Source: JANQPX01 sp041398025
GTDB taxonomy: Bacteria; Pseudomonadota; Alphaproteobacteria; Geminicoccales; Geminicoccaceae
Direction of reading: 5' to 3'
Assembly (NCBI GenBank): GCA_041398025.1
Contig: JAWKVM010000037.1
Coordinates: 1 to 64,000 of the forward strand
Length of the DNA: 64,000 bases
Below the pieces are notes generated by a model. It ran no database searches. It had not been told where the DNA came from and saw only the letters and a program-made list of their open reading frames with translations. Every line of letters starts with the position of its first letter. The first letter of the stretch is position 1. Position numbers and translations under genes: made by a program. Positions 34,877 to 42,832 of the stretch are shown here, piece by piece.

Positions 34877-36571
34877 ATGATATCGCGCCGGGAGTTTCTG
34901 GAAATTGCGCTCGCGACCGCGGCCCTGACCGCAGGCTCGGCGCCCCTCGGACGGCTCGCCGCCCAGCAGGCGATCACGGAGGATCAGCTCCTCGCCTTCG
35001 AGCCCAAGGGCCAGGTCACCCTGCTGCATCTGACCGACTTGCACGCCCAGCTCGCCCCGGTCTATTTCCGCGAGCCCTCGATCAATCTCGGCGTCGGGCC
35101 AGTGGCTGGCCTGCCGCCCCACGTCACCGGCGACGCCCTGCTCGAGCTGTTCGGCATCGAGCCCGGCTCGCTCCAGGCCTACATGCTCGCCGACAGGGAC
35201 TTTTCGAGCCTCGCCCGCAATTACGGCAAGGTCGGCGGCCTCGATCGCATCGCCACCCTGATCAGGGCGATCCGCGCCGAGCGTGAGGCCAACACCCTGC
35301 TGCTCGATGGCGGCGACACCTGGCAGGGCTCGTGGGGTGCGCTTCAGACCGCGGGCGAGGACATGGTCAAGGCCATGGCTCCGCTGAAGCCGGATGCCAT
35401 GACCGGCCATTGGGAATTCACCCTTGGCGAGGAGCGGGTGCAGGCGCTGATCGAGCAACTCGACTTCCCCTTCCTCGGTGCCAATGTGCGCGACACCGAA
35501 TGGGAAGAGCCGGTGTTCGACCAGGTCGCCCGCTTCGAGCGCGGCGGCGTCGATGTCGCCGTCATCGGCCAGGCCTTCCCCTACACGCCGATCGCCAATC
35601 CGCGCTGGATGATCCCGTCCTGGTCCTTCGGCATTCGCGAGGACGAGCTGGCCGCGCTGGTCGAGGAAACCCGCGCCGACGGCGCCGGCCTGGTGGTGCT
35701 GCTCAGCCATAACGGCTTCGACGTCGACCGCAAGCTCGCGGCCAATGTTCCCGGCATCGACGTGATCCTCTGCGGCCACACCCACGACGCCCTGCCCGAG
35801 CCGACGGTGGTCGACAAGACCCTGCTGATCGCGTCCGGCACCAATGGCAAGTTCCTCTCGCGCCTCGACCTCGATGTCGGCACCGACGGCGTCAAGGATT
35901 TTTCCTACAGCCTCATCCCGGTGCTGTCGGATGCAATCACGCCGGATGAAGAGATGGCCGGCCTCATTGCCGAACTCCGGGCACCGTACGAAAAAGACCT
36001 CGGTGAGGTCGTCGGCGAGGCCGAGATCGATCTCTATCGCCGCGGCAATTTCAACGGCAGCTTCGACGACGTCATCTGCAACGCGCTCCTGGAAAGCCAG
36101 GACGCCGAGATCGCCCTGTCGCCGGGCTTCCGCTGGGGCACCTCGCTGCCGGCCGGCGAGCCGATCACCGCGGAGTTCGTTTACACCCACACCGCCATGA
36201 CCTATCCGGCCGTGTATCGCATCGACATGACCGGCGAGCAGCTCAAGCTGATCTTCGAGGACGTCGCCGACAACCTCTTCAACCCCGACCCCTATCTGCA
36301 GCAGGGCGGCGACATGGTGCGCGTCGGCGGCATGAGCTACACCATCGACCCCGACGCCGCCATGGGCGACCGCGTCGCCGACATGACGCTCGCCGCCACC
36401 GGCGAACCGATCGACGCCGCCAAGACCTACGCCGTCGCCGGCTGGGCCTCGATCAACGAAGGCACCGAAGGTCCCGCGATCTACGACGTGGTCATGGACT
36501 ACATCAAGAACCAGTCGACGCTGACGGCCGCTCCCTCCGGCACCGTCAAAGTGGCGCGGCCACCTCGTTGA
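34877..36571 (+). CDS. soxB: SoxB, dimanganese thiosulfohydrolase
   Basis: 564 residues. A twin-arginine signal (ISRREFLEIALATAALTAG) precedes a 5'-nucleotidase-type metallophosphatase domain with LHLTDLHAQLAPVYFREP, LLDGGDTWQGS, MTGHWEFTLG and CGHTHDALPEP as metal-ligand motifs. SHNGFDVDRKLA also matches SoxB. It releases sulfate from the cysteine S-thiosulfonate on SoxY. The last six residues (VARPPR, with stop TGA 36569-36571) are encoded by a family-2 repeat, so the natural C-terminus may have been replaced or extended. Confidence 0.96.
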   Translation: MISRREFLEIALATAALTAGSAPLGRLAAQQAITEDQLLAFEPKGQVTLLHLTDLHAQLAPVYFREPSINLGVGPVAGLPPHVTGDALLELFGIEPGSLQAYMLADRDFSSLARNYGKVGGLDRIATLIRAIRAEREANTLLLDGGDTWQGSWGALQTAGEDMVKAMAPLKPDAMTGHWEFTLGEERVQALIEQLDFPFLGANVRDTEWEEPVFDQVARFERGGVDVAVIGQAFPYTPIANPRWMIPSWSFGIREDELAALVEETRADGAGLVVLLSHNGFDVDRKLAANVPGIDVILCGHTHDALPEPTVVDKTLLIASGTNGKFLSRLDLDVGTDGVKDFSYSLIPVLSDAITPDEEMAGLIAELRAPYEKDLGEVVGEAEIDLYRRGNFNGSFDDVICNALLESQDAEIALSPGFRWGTSLPAGEPITAEFVYTHTAMTYPAVYRIDMTGEQLKLIFEDVADNLFNPDPYLQQGGDMVRVGGMSYTIDPDAAMGDRVADMTLAATGEPIDAAKTYAVAGWASINEGTEGPAIYDVVMDYIKNQSTLTAAPSGTVKVARPPR

Positions 36572-36722
36572 CTTGGACCGGAGGTGCCTGGCACGACGGT
36601 ATGCGGCCAGGTCTTTGCGGATTCGCCAAGCCAGTGTTCATGCCGGATTGTCGAAGGACTTGGGCGCATACCGTGGATGAACTGCGGCAGCGGTCAACGT
36701 CAATGATGTGGACATGCCACTG
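36551..36722. repeat. Family-2 inverted pair (copy C) bridging soxB and the ccdA-like gene
   Basis: The left arm starts GTGGCGCGGCCACCTCGTTG at 36551 and runs through GGACCGGAGGTGCCTGG and CGACGGTATGCGGCC to about 36618. The right arm, read on the minus strand from 36722, is GTGGCATGTCCACATCATTG, then GACGTTGACCG, and CCACGGTATGCGCCCAAGTC. The pair forms a 172-bp palindromic unit. It encodes the end of SoxB and the start of the downstream membrane protein. Confidence 0.75.
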
Positions 36723-37457
36723 ATGGGGCTCGACATCTCCTATGCCGGCGCGCTGCTGGCGGGCATCCTCAGCTTTCTCAGCCCCTGCGTGCTGCCGCTG
36801 GTGCCGCCCTATCTCTGCTTCATCGGCGGCATCACCTTCGATCAGCTGAACGAGGAGGCGGACGCCGGCCTGAGGCGGCGGGTGCTGCTGGCGGCTGTGG
36901 TGTTCGTCCTCGGCTTCTCCGCGGTGTTCGTCGCCTTCGGCGCCACCGCCTCGGTCGTGGGGCAGGCGCTGGCCAGGCATGCGGACCTGCTCGCCAAGAT
37001 CGCGGGCGGGATCATCATCATCCTCGGCCTGCATTTTCTCGGGATCTTCCAGATCGGCTTCCTGCAGCGCGAAGCCCGCTTTCACCCGGAGCAGAAGCCG
37101 GCCGGCCTGATCGGCGCTTTCGTCATCGGCATGGCGTTTGCCTTCGGCTGGACACCCTGCGTCGGCCCGGCGCTGGCCGCCATTTTGTTCGTCGCCGGCA
37201 GCGAGGACCAAGTGCTGTATGGCGCCTCCCTGCTCCTGGTCTACGCGCTCGGCATCGGCATCCCGTTCATTCTGGCCGCGGCCGCGATCGGCCCGTTCAT
37301 GGGCTTCATGCGGCGCTTTCGCCGCCATCTCGGCCGCATCGAAAAGGTGATGGGCGGTCTCCTGGTCCTCACCGGCGTGCTGTTCATCACCGGCTCGATG
37401 AACGAAATCGGCTTCTGGCTCCTCGAAACCTTCCCCTCGCTCGGCCGGATCGGCTGA
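36714..37457 (+). CDS. CcdA/SoxV-type thiol transporter
   Basis: About 247 residues from ATG 36714; GTG 36708 and ATG 36723 are alternatives, and all three lie in or next to a family-2 repeat. Six spans are visible. The two redox cysteines are in FLSPCVLPLVPPYLCFIGG near residue 23 and GWTPCVGPALAAIL near 144, the hallmark of CcdA/SoxV. It passes electrons from cytoplasmic thioredoxin to periplasmic thiol proteins, probably SoxW encoded 1.7 kb downstream. It is cytoplasmic-membrane located. Confidence 0.92.
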   Translation: MPLMGLDISYAGALLAGILSFLSPCVLPLVPPYLCFIGGITFDQLNEEADAGLRRRVLLAAVVFVLGFSAVFVAFGATASVVGQALARHADLLAKIAGGIIIILGLHFLGIFQIGFLQREARFHPEQKPAGLIGAFVIGMAFAFGWTPCVGPALAAILFVAGSEDQVLYGASLLLVYALGIGIPFILAAAAIGPFMGFMRRFRRHLGRIEKVMGGLLVLTGVLFITGSMNEIGFWLLETFPSLGRIG

Positions 37458-37494
37458 CCTTCCGGACACCCAGCGATCCCCGCACCATCCCCCC

Positions 37495-37578
37495 TCCATC
37501 CGGGCCGCATACCGCCGTCATGAAGGACGCGTTAAACACCGCCGCCCCCAAGTCCACGCCGGCCCGCGTCGGGCCTAG
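37495..37578 (-). repeat. Family-2 stop-codon repeat, copy D
   Basis: On the minus strand it starts CTAGGCCCGACGCGGGCC, with a GGCCC/GGGCC-type hairpin, and continues GTGGACTTGGGGGCGGCGG and GGCGGTATGCGGCC. CTAG holds the TAG stop of the unknown gene at 37575. It fills the gap between convergent genes. Confidence 0.7.
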
Positions 37579-38171
37579 GCGATTTGTTCGATGCGGGCCT
37601 GTTGGCAAAGCGCATAGCTGGCCATGAAGGGGGCAATGAGGCCGCGCATTTTTTCCGCGTCCTCACCGTAGAGGTAGAGGGCGGTTTCCGTGGGTCCTTC
37701 CCAATAGCTCTGGAAGCCGCCGACACCCTCCAGCAGGCGATCGATCTCGCTGATCACATGGTTGATGTCGCAGGTCTGGTAGACGTCGTCCGGAAGGTCG
37801 GTGCCGTTCAGATAGATCGCGAGGCCCTCGTTCTTGCCGAAGGGGCGCTCTTCCGACTCGCCGTAGAGCAGCTTCGAGCCCTTGGGCGCGCCGAGCTTTT
37901 CCAAGGCGGCGACGATGCGATCCAGGGTTTCTTCATCGGCGTTTTCGAGGGCGAGGTCGATGTCGCAGAACTCGATGCCGCCCTCCTCGGCGAGTTGGGT
38001 GCCGGCACCGGTCACGGCGCCGAGGCCGGTGGCTTCGAGGGCCTCGGCCAGCGGATCTTCGTAGATGTCTCCCCGATCCAGCGGCTGGAGGCGCGCGTTG
38101 AGGCGAACGATGACGGGCACGCCGTCGATGTCACCTGCACCCTGATCGTCCGCCTTCAACAAAGAGAGCAT
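37575..38171 (-). CDS. Protein of unknown function inside the Sox cluster
   Basis: 198 residues from ATG 38171 (GGGGA upstream); ATG 38186 would add five. The protein is acidic and has no signal peptide or membrane span, so it is probably cytoplasmic. Visible segments are IVRLNARLQPLDRGDIYEDP, GGIEFCDIDLALENADEETL, GAPKGSKLLYGESEERPFG and GGFQSYWEGPTETALYLYGE. The alternation of strands and helices suggests a compact alpha/beta fold, but no family was recognised. Its stop lies in a family-2 repeat. Confidence 0.7.
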   Translation of the reverse strand: MLSLLKADDQGAGDIDGVPVIVRLNARLQPLDRGDIYEDPLAEALEATGLGAVTGAGTQLAEEGGIEFCDIDLALENADEETLDRIVAALEKLGAPKGSKLLYGESEERPFGKNEGLAIYLNGTDLPDDVYQTCDINHVISEIDRLLEGVGGFQSYWEGPTETALYLYGEDAEKMRGLIAPFMASYALCQQARIEQIA

Positions 38172-38269
38172 GCCGTTTCCCCGCATGGTTGGAGCCCTCG
38201 GCGAACCGACGCCGCCGACGGTCAGGATTATGATGCGGGGGCCGTTAAGGGATCGCTAAACCCCTCGGC

Positions 38270-38310
38270 GAGCGCCGACGCCAAGTCAACGAGGTGGCAG
38301 CACCACCTAG
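38270..38310 (-). repeat. Family-2 stop-codon repeat, copy E
   Basis: On the minus strand: CTAGGTGGTGCTGCCACCTC, then GTTGACTTGGCGTCGG. The CTAG holds the TAG stop of the gene at 38307. The AGGTGG/CCACCT hairpin follows the stop directly. Nearby, TTAAGGGATCGCTAAAC (about 38245-38261) is a one-mismatch CtrA-like sequence. Confidence 0.7.
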
Positions 38311-39047
38311 CCGAACTGGAGCCAGATCATGCGGTCGAAGGAGCGAAGCTCGCGCAGGAGATTGACCAGAAGGCCTTCGTTTTTCTGATCCAGCGCCTCG
38401 AAGACCAGCGGCAGCGAGGCGAGGCTGCCGTCGAACAGGCGCTGGAATTCCTCCTCGGCCTTTTGCTGGTCGGAAGCCTGGTCGTGGCAGCGCTGATAGA
38501 GAAAGAGAGTGACCGCGGCCGCGCGCTTGGCCTGGTTGACGGCGGCCGGATCGTCGAAATCGGGCGGCGCGTCGCGCAGGACCCAGAGCCGGTCCATGGC
38601 GGCGTTCATGTCGTCGATGCAGTCGCTGAAGGTGCGAAGCCCGTTGCGCCGGCGAAGGGCGGCGAGCTCGCTGCGGATCGGCTCGAGCGCCTCGGTCGCC
38701 GCCTCGGCGTCCTCCTTTTGCAGAGCCGCGGCGCCGTCTTCGAAGGCCTTCGAGATGGCGGTCAGGCTGTCGGCGAAGGCGGGATCTTCGGAAAAGGCGT
38801 CCGGAGTCTGGTCACCAAAGCGCTCGGCCACCGCCTGCCATTGCTTTGCTGCCGCGCCCAGCTCCAGGCTGGCGACGCCGGGATTGCCGGTGCGAAGATA
38901 GAACATGGCGCTGCGATAGGGGGCGTAGGCATCAGCCACCTGCCTGTGAAAATCGCCGAGCTCGCCCGCCGAAAGAACGGTCGGCAGCAGGCAAAGCATC
39001 GAGGCCATGAGCCTGGGAGCGAATAAAGCCGTCCACGAATTCAACAT
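38307..39047 (-). CDS. Exported helical protein of unknown function inside the Sox cluster
   Basis: 246 residues from ATG 39047 with GGGAGG upstream. A signal peptide (LMASMLCLLPTVLSA) ends near residue 27. The mature part is largely alpha-helical and resembles a four-helix-bundle cytochrome in outline (DAYAPYRSAMFYLRTGNPGV, FSDCIDDMNAAMDRLW, LFLYQRCHDQASDQQKAEEE), but there is no CXXCH heme motif. Two cysteines (near residues 153 and 195) may form a disulfide. It is divergent from soxW and likely periplasmic. No family was recognised. Confidence 0.68.
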   Translation of the reverse strand: MLNSWTALFAPRLMASMLCLLPTVLSAGELGDFHRQVADAYAPYRSAMFYLRTGNPGVASLELGAAAKQWQAVAERFGDQTPDAFSEDPAFADSLTAISKAFEDGAAALQKEDAEAATEALEPIRSELAALRRRNGLRTFSDCIDDMNAAMDRLWVLRDAPPDFDDPAAVNQAKRAAAVTLFLYQRCHDQASDQQKAEEEFQRLFDGSLASLPLVFEALDQKNEGLLVNLLRELRSFDRMIWLQFG

Positions 39048-39117
39048 TGCCGCCTCCCTACCGCCGCATCGCCCAGGATGGATGGGCGCGCCCTTGATGG
39101 CTTGAGCCTCGACTAAG

Positions 39118-39135
39118 AATATAAAAAAATATATT
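39118..39135. promoter_or_regulatory. AT-rich inverted repeat before soxW
   Basis: AATATA-AAAAAA-TATATT is a perfect inverted repeat in the 120-bp gap between the divergent unknown gene (start 39047) and soxW (start 39167). A second AGAATAT lies 28 bp downstream of the first. It could bind the cluster's ArsR-type repressor or simply be an AT-rich promoter. Confidence 0.4.
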
Positions 39136-39166
39136 GTAAAGAAAGAATATGTGTGGAGGCGAAGCG

Positions 39167-39742
39167 ATGAAAATCATCACGGGCGTGGCGTTCCTGGCGC
39201 TGCTCGGCCTGACGCTCTCGGGCGCGCGTGCCGAGGACAAGATCGAGCCTATTCTGACCGACGACGGCCTTTACACCCAGGCGTGGTTTCTGGATAGCTT
39301 CCTCGACCTTGCCGAGGATCTGGACGAGGCGCATGCCGAGGGCAAGCGCTTCGCCATCATGTGGGAGCTGAAGGGCTGCCCCTATTGCAAGGAGACCCAT
39401 TTCGTCAATTTCGCCGATCCCGAGATCAACAAATATATCAGGGACAATTTCGTCGTTTTGCAGCTCAACTATCTTGGCTCGCGCCTGGTCACCGACTTCG
39501 ACGGCGAGGAGCTGGAGGAGCGCGAGCTGCGCGAGAAATACGGCATCCGCTTCACGCCGACCTTCCAGTTCTTCCCGGAGAGCAGCGAAGCGATCGGCGG
39601 CGAGACCGGCCAAGCGGTGGAGACGGCGCGCATGCCCGGCTATTTCAAGCCGGACCACTTCATCTCGATGTTCCGCTTCGTCAACGAAAAAGCTTACGAA
39701 GGCCAGTCGTTCCAGGAGTATCTGGCGGCAGGAAGCAGCTAG
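39167..39742 (+). CDS. soxW: SoxW, periplasmic thioredoxin
   Basis: 191 residues from ATG 39167, with GGAGG 7 bases upstream. A Sec signal peptide (KIITGVAFLALLGLTLSGAR) ends near AEDK. The thioredoxin-like fold carries the active-site motif CPYC in WELKGCPYCKETHFVNF. A cis-proline follows in YGIRFTPTFQFFPE. It would keep SoxY and other Sox cysteines reduced, with electrons from the CcdA-like protein. Confidence 0.92.
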   Translation: MKIITGVAFLALLGLTLSGARAEDKIEPILTDDGLYTQAWFLDSFLDLAEDLDEAHAEGKRFAIMWELKGCPYCKETHFVNFADPEINKYIRDNFVVLQLNYLGSRLVTDFDGEELEERELREKYGIRFTPTFQFFPESSEAIGGETGQAVETARMPGYFKPDHFISMFRFVNEKAYEGQSFQEYLAAGSS

Positions 39743-39778
39743 ATATTCAAACTTGATAGATTATAATTTATGAATATA
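39743..39778. promoter_or_regulatory. Candidate sox operator: ATATTCA-N21-TGAATATA
   Basis: Half-sites ATATTCA (39743-39749) and TGAATATA (39771-39778) are spaced by 21 bases, the same spacing as before soxX. The site starts directly at the soxW stop codon and lies 64 bp before soxC. Confidence 0.55.
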
Positions 39779-39841
39779 ATGATCCGAAAGGGATGAACGG
39801 GCCGCGCGCCTGTTGCGACAAGAGCGATCAAAGGGAAGGCG

Positions 39842-41125
39842 ATGGCAGGAGATCCGAAAAGCGATGCAGCGTTGGGCCGCCGTGGTTTTCTAAAGTCCGC
39901 CGGGATCATGGCAGGCACCGCCGCCGCGAGCGCCGCCGGCGCCAGATCAACGCTCGCCGCCGACGGCGATGCGGCGATCACGGAGCTCAAGGACTGGAAC
40001 CAGTATCTCGGCTTCGGCGTGGACGCCCAGGGCTACGGCGTGCCCTCCAGCTTTGAGGAAGACACGATCCGCCGCTGGGTGCCCTGGCTGACAGCGTCCC
40101 CGGAAAGCTCGGTCAACTTCTCGCCGCTCTACGATCTCAGCGGCTTCGTCACCCCGAACGGCCTGCACTTCGAGCGACACCATGGTGGTGTGGCCGAAAT
40201 TGATCCTGCGGAACATCGCCTGATGATCCACGGCATGGTGGACAAGGAGCTGGTGTTCACCATGGACGACATCCGGCGCATGCCGTCCGAGAGCCATTTC
40301 TACTTCACCGAATGCGCCGCCAATTCCGGCATGGAGTGGCGCGGCGCGCAGCTCAATTCCTGCCAGTTCACCTACGGCATGGTCTCGACCGCGCAGTGGA
40401 CCGGCGTGCCGCTGAAATGGCTGCTGGAGTATGCCGGCATCAGGGACGGTGCCAAGTGGATCCTCGCCGAGGGGGCGGACGCCGCCGGCATGACCCGCAC
40501 CATCCCGATCGAGAAAGCCCGGGACGACGTGCTCGTCGCCTTTGCCCAGAACGGCGAGGCCATCCGCCCGGAGCAGGGCTACCCGCTTCGCCTGGTGGTG
40601 CCGGGATTCGAGGGCAACATGTCGATCAAGTGGCTGCGCCGCATCGAGCTCGGCGACGCGCCCTGGATGACCCGCGAGGAGACCTCGAAATACACCGACC
40701 TGCTCGAGGACGGCCGTGCGCGCATGTTCACCTGGGTGCAGGAGGCCAAATCGGTGATCACCACCCCCTGCCCCGAGCGCCCGGTCAACGGCCCCGGCAT
40801 GTACAAGATCCAGGGTCTCGCCTGGACCGGCCACGGCAGGATCGAGCGCGTCGACGTCTCCACCGACGGCGGCCGCAACTGGCAGACCGCACGCCTGCAC
40901 GAGCCCGTCCTCCCCAAATGCATGACCCGCTTCGAGATCCCCTGGGATCACCGGGGCGGTGATGCCTTACTTGTCAGCCGGGCCATGGACGAGACCGGCT
41001 ATGTGCAGCCGACCATGGCCGAGCTGCAGTCGGTGCGCGGCGTCAACTCCATCTACCACAACAACGCCATGCAGACCTGGCTGGTGAACCCGAGCGGGGA
41101 GGTCGAAAATGTCCGTCTCGGCTGA
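39842..41125 (+). CDS. soxC: SoxC, molybdopterin sulfane dehydrogenase subunit
   Basis: 427 residues. A twin-arginine signal (GRRGFLKSAGIMAGTAAASA) is followed by a sulfite-oxidase-type molybdopterin domain. GLHFERHHGGVAEIDPAEHR and the Mo-ligand cysteine in FYFTECAANSGMEWRG (near residue 160) are present. The C-terminal Mo-co dimerisation domain has IERVDVSTDGGRNWQTARL. With SoxD it oxidises the sulfane sulfur on SoxY. Good AAGGGAAGG Shine-Dalgarno. Confidence 0.95.
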   Translation: MAGDPKSDAALGRRGFLKSAGIMAGTAAASAAGARSTLAADGDAAITELKDWNQYLGFGVDAQGYGVPSSFEEDTIRRWVPWLTASPESSVNFSPLYDLSGFVTPNGLHFERHHGGVAEIDPAEHRLMIHGMVDKELVFTMDDIRRMPSESHFYFTECAANSGMEWRGAQLNSCQFTYGMVSTAQWTGVPLKWLLEYAGIRDGAKWILAEGADAAGMTRTIPIEKARDDVLVAFAQNGEAIRPEQGYPLRLVVPGFEGNMSIKWLRRIELGDAPWMTREETSKYTDLLEDGRARMFTWVQEAKSVITTPCPERPVNGPGMYKIQGLAWTGHGRIERVDVSTDGGRNWQTARLHEPVLPKCMTRFEIPWDHRGGDALLVSRAMDETGYVQPTMAELQSVRGVNSIYHNNAMQTWLVNPSGEVENVRLG

Positions 41126-41786
41126 GGCGCGGGCGCGCGCCGGCGCCTACTTGACGCTAACCGCGAGCACCGTCCTCGGCTTGCTGGCGACGACGGCGCT
41201 GGCTGACGAGGCAAGTCTACCCTACGGCCGGCTGGCCGTTCCGGAAGAGATCGCGGCCTGGAATACCGACGTGCGCCCTGACGGGCAGGGTCTGCCGCCG
41301 GGCTCGGCTTCGGCTGCGGACGGTGAGGACCTGTTCATGGAACGCTGCTCGACCTGCCATGGCGAGTTCGGCGAAGGCGTCGATCGCTGGCCGGTGCTGA
41401 TGGGCGGATTCGACACGCTGACCGACGACCGGCCCGAGAAGACGGTCGGTTCCTATTGGCCCTATGCCAGCACGGTCTGGGACTATATCCACCGCGCCAT
41501 GCCCTTCGGCGAGGCCCAGAGCCTCTCCAACGACGAAGTCTACGCGGCCGCGCTCTACGTACTCTATCTGAACGACATCGTCGAGCTGGACGCCGTCTAC
41601 GACCAGGACAGCTTCGCGGCGATCGAGATGCCGAACAAGGACGGCTTCTTCATGCCCGACCCCAGGCCGGACACGCCGATGGACGAGCCCTGCATGAGCG
41701 ACTGCAAGGTGCCGACCGAGATCGTCGGCAAGGCCCGCATCCTCGACGTCACGCCGGATCAGGAGGGTGAAGGCTCGCTCGACTAG
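41109..41786 (+). CDS. soxD: SoxD, cytochrome c subunit (short monoheme form)
   Basis: 225 residues, overlapping soxC by 17 bases with GGGGAGG before ATG. A signal peptide (YLTLTASTVLGLLATTALAD) precedes LPYGRLAVPEEIAAWNTDVR and PDGQGLPPGSASAADGEDLF, the SoxD N-terminal domain. There is one heme motif, CSTCH in ERCSTCHGEFGEGVDRWPVL. SoxD of Paracoccus is a longer diheme protein, so the second domain is absent here. A cysteine pair PCMSDC lies near the C-terminus. The TAG stop is in a family-2 repeat. Confidence 0.93.
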   Translation: MSVSAEARARAGAYLTLTASTVLGLLATTALADEASLPYGRLAVPEEIAAWNTDVRPDGQGLPPGSASAADGEDLFMERCSTCHGEFGEGVDRWPVLMGGFDTLTDDRPEKTVGSYWPYASTVWDYIHRAMPFGEAQSLSNDEVYAAALYVLYLNDIVELDAVYDQDSFAAIEMPNKDGFFMPDPRPDTPMDEPCMSDCKVPTEIVGKARILDVTPDQEGEGSLD

Positions 41787-41850
41787 TGGAATGTCCACGT
41801 CATGTGCGTCAGTCACGCCGTCTCTGCCAGGATTGACGCTATGCGCTCCT
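41783..41850 (+). repeat. Family-2 stop-codon repeat, copy F
   Basis: CTAGTGGAATGTCCACGTCA starts at the soxD stop codon; the tail is GTGCGTCAGTCACGCCGTC and CAGGATTGACGCTATGCG. The tail matches the copy at 5404 and lacks the GACTTGGAC block of the other copies, so these two form a subtype. Confidence 0.68.
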
Positions 41851-41931
41851 TTCAGAGGACGTCGGCGGCAATCGTTCGTTTCGAAGCGGCCGGCCTCCTG
41901 ACGAGGCCCGTGCCAAGCTTGTGCTGCAGGG

Positions 41932-42303
41932 TCAGTCGGCGTCTTCGAGCAGCCGGTTCCTGCGCTCTTCGAGTTCGCCCGCGGCCAGCGCGCCGGAACA
42001 GAACATGTCGTCGAGAAGCGCGATGGTGCGCCGCACCTTGTCGCTTGCCAGCCGGTAGTAGATCTGCTTGCCTTCGCGCCGCGTGGTCACCAGCTCGTCC
42101 TCACGCAGGCGCGCGAGCTGCTGGGACAGGGTGGGCTGGCGCAGATCCAGTCTCTCTTCCAGCTCGCTTACCGCGAATTCCTTGTCCAGGAGGAGGCAGA
42201 GGATCATCAGACGATTGGGATTGGCGAGCGCTTTTAAAAAATCCGCCGCCTTCAGTACCTGTTCCTCAGTATGATCCATGGACGTCGCGATCGCTTCCTT
42301 CAC
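41932..42303 (-). CDS. ArsR-family sulfur-responsive repressor (SoxR/SqrR/BigR-like)
   Basis: 123 residues from GTG 42303; ATG 42279 would remove eight. The winged HTH has KALANPNRLMILCLLLDKEF, then LDLRQPTLSQQLARLREDEL as recognition helix. Two cysteines, in LMILCLLL (36) and DDMFCSGA (102), are 66 residues apart, the same separation as the persulfide-sensing pair of SqrR/BigR. No metal-binding motif of SmtB type is seen. It probably represses sox and flavocytochrome genes until reactive sulfur species are present. It is divergent from the cytochrome gene. Confidence 0.85.
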   Translation of the reverse strand: MKEAIATSMDHTEEQVLKAADFLKALANPNRLMILCLLLDKEFAVSELEERLDLRQPTLSQQLARLREDELVTTRREGKQIYYRLASDKVRRTIALLDDMFCSGALAAGELEERRNRLLEDAD

Positions 42304-42453
42304 CCTCAGCTCGATAATTAAAGGGCTAAAGTCAGAAAAAATTCAAGGTCAAAATATGTTAGTGAAAGTTTAGATTGAATGAAAAGCAGTGGACGCATGT
42401 CTTTTCATTGAGAAGAACAAAACAGGGAGCAAGCACGTCTGGAGGTCTGCTTG

Positions 42454-42756
42454 ATGCGAAAATATGCAGGGTGGCTCATTGGATCGGGACTTGCGTGCAG
42501 CTTTGCCGGGGAAGCCGGGGCTGGCGACCTCGCCTATGGCGAATATTTGGCGGGCGAATGTGTCGCATGTCACCGCGCCGGTGCGGAGGGCGGCATTCCG
42601 CCGATCAATTCCCTGCCGGCGCCCTATTTCGTCGAGGCGCTCAAGGAATACAAGGAGGGCGAGCGCGATCACGCCCTGATGCGCACGGTCGCCCGCTCGC
42701 TCGGCGACACCGAGATGGAAGCGCTCGCCGCCTATTTCGAGCAGCTCGAGAACTGA
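42454..42756 (+). CDS. Monoheme cytochrome c, probable flavocytochrome c (sulfide dehydrogenase) heme subunit
   Basis: 100 residues from ATG 42454 with GGAGG 8 bases upstream. A signal peptide ends near AGAGDLAYGEYL. The only heme motif is CVACH (about residue 35). The C-terminus has VARSLGDTEMEALAAYFEQL, a c553-like helix, and PAPYFVEALKEYKEGERDHA with no clear methionine ligand other than ALMRTVA. It sits 76 bp before the flavoprotein gene. SoxE and FccA are often diheme, so this is a reduced form. Confidence 0.85.
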   Translation: MRKYAGWLIGSGLACSFAGEAGAGDLAYGEYLAGECVACHRAGAEGGIPPINSLPAPYFVEALKEYKEGERDHALMRTVARSLGDTEMEALAAYFEQLEN

Positions 42757-42832
42757 GGACGCAACGAGACAACGACCGCGCCCGATACTGGTCATTGCCA
42801 AGGGCACGGCACAACCAAGAGGGAGCTTGACC

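Noticed and set aside
34715..36190. Minus-strand open frame of 491 codons
   Set aside because: Antisense to soxB. It runs through the intrinsic terminator and contains no recognised motif.
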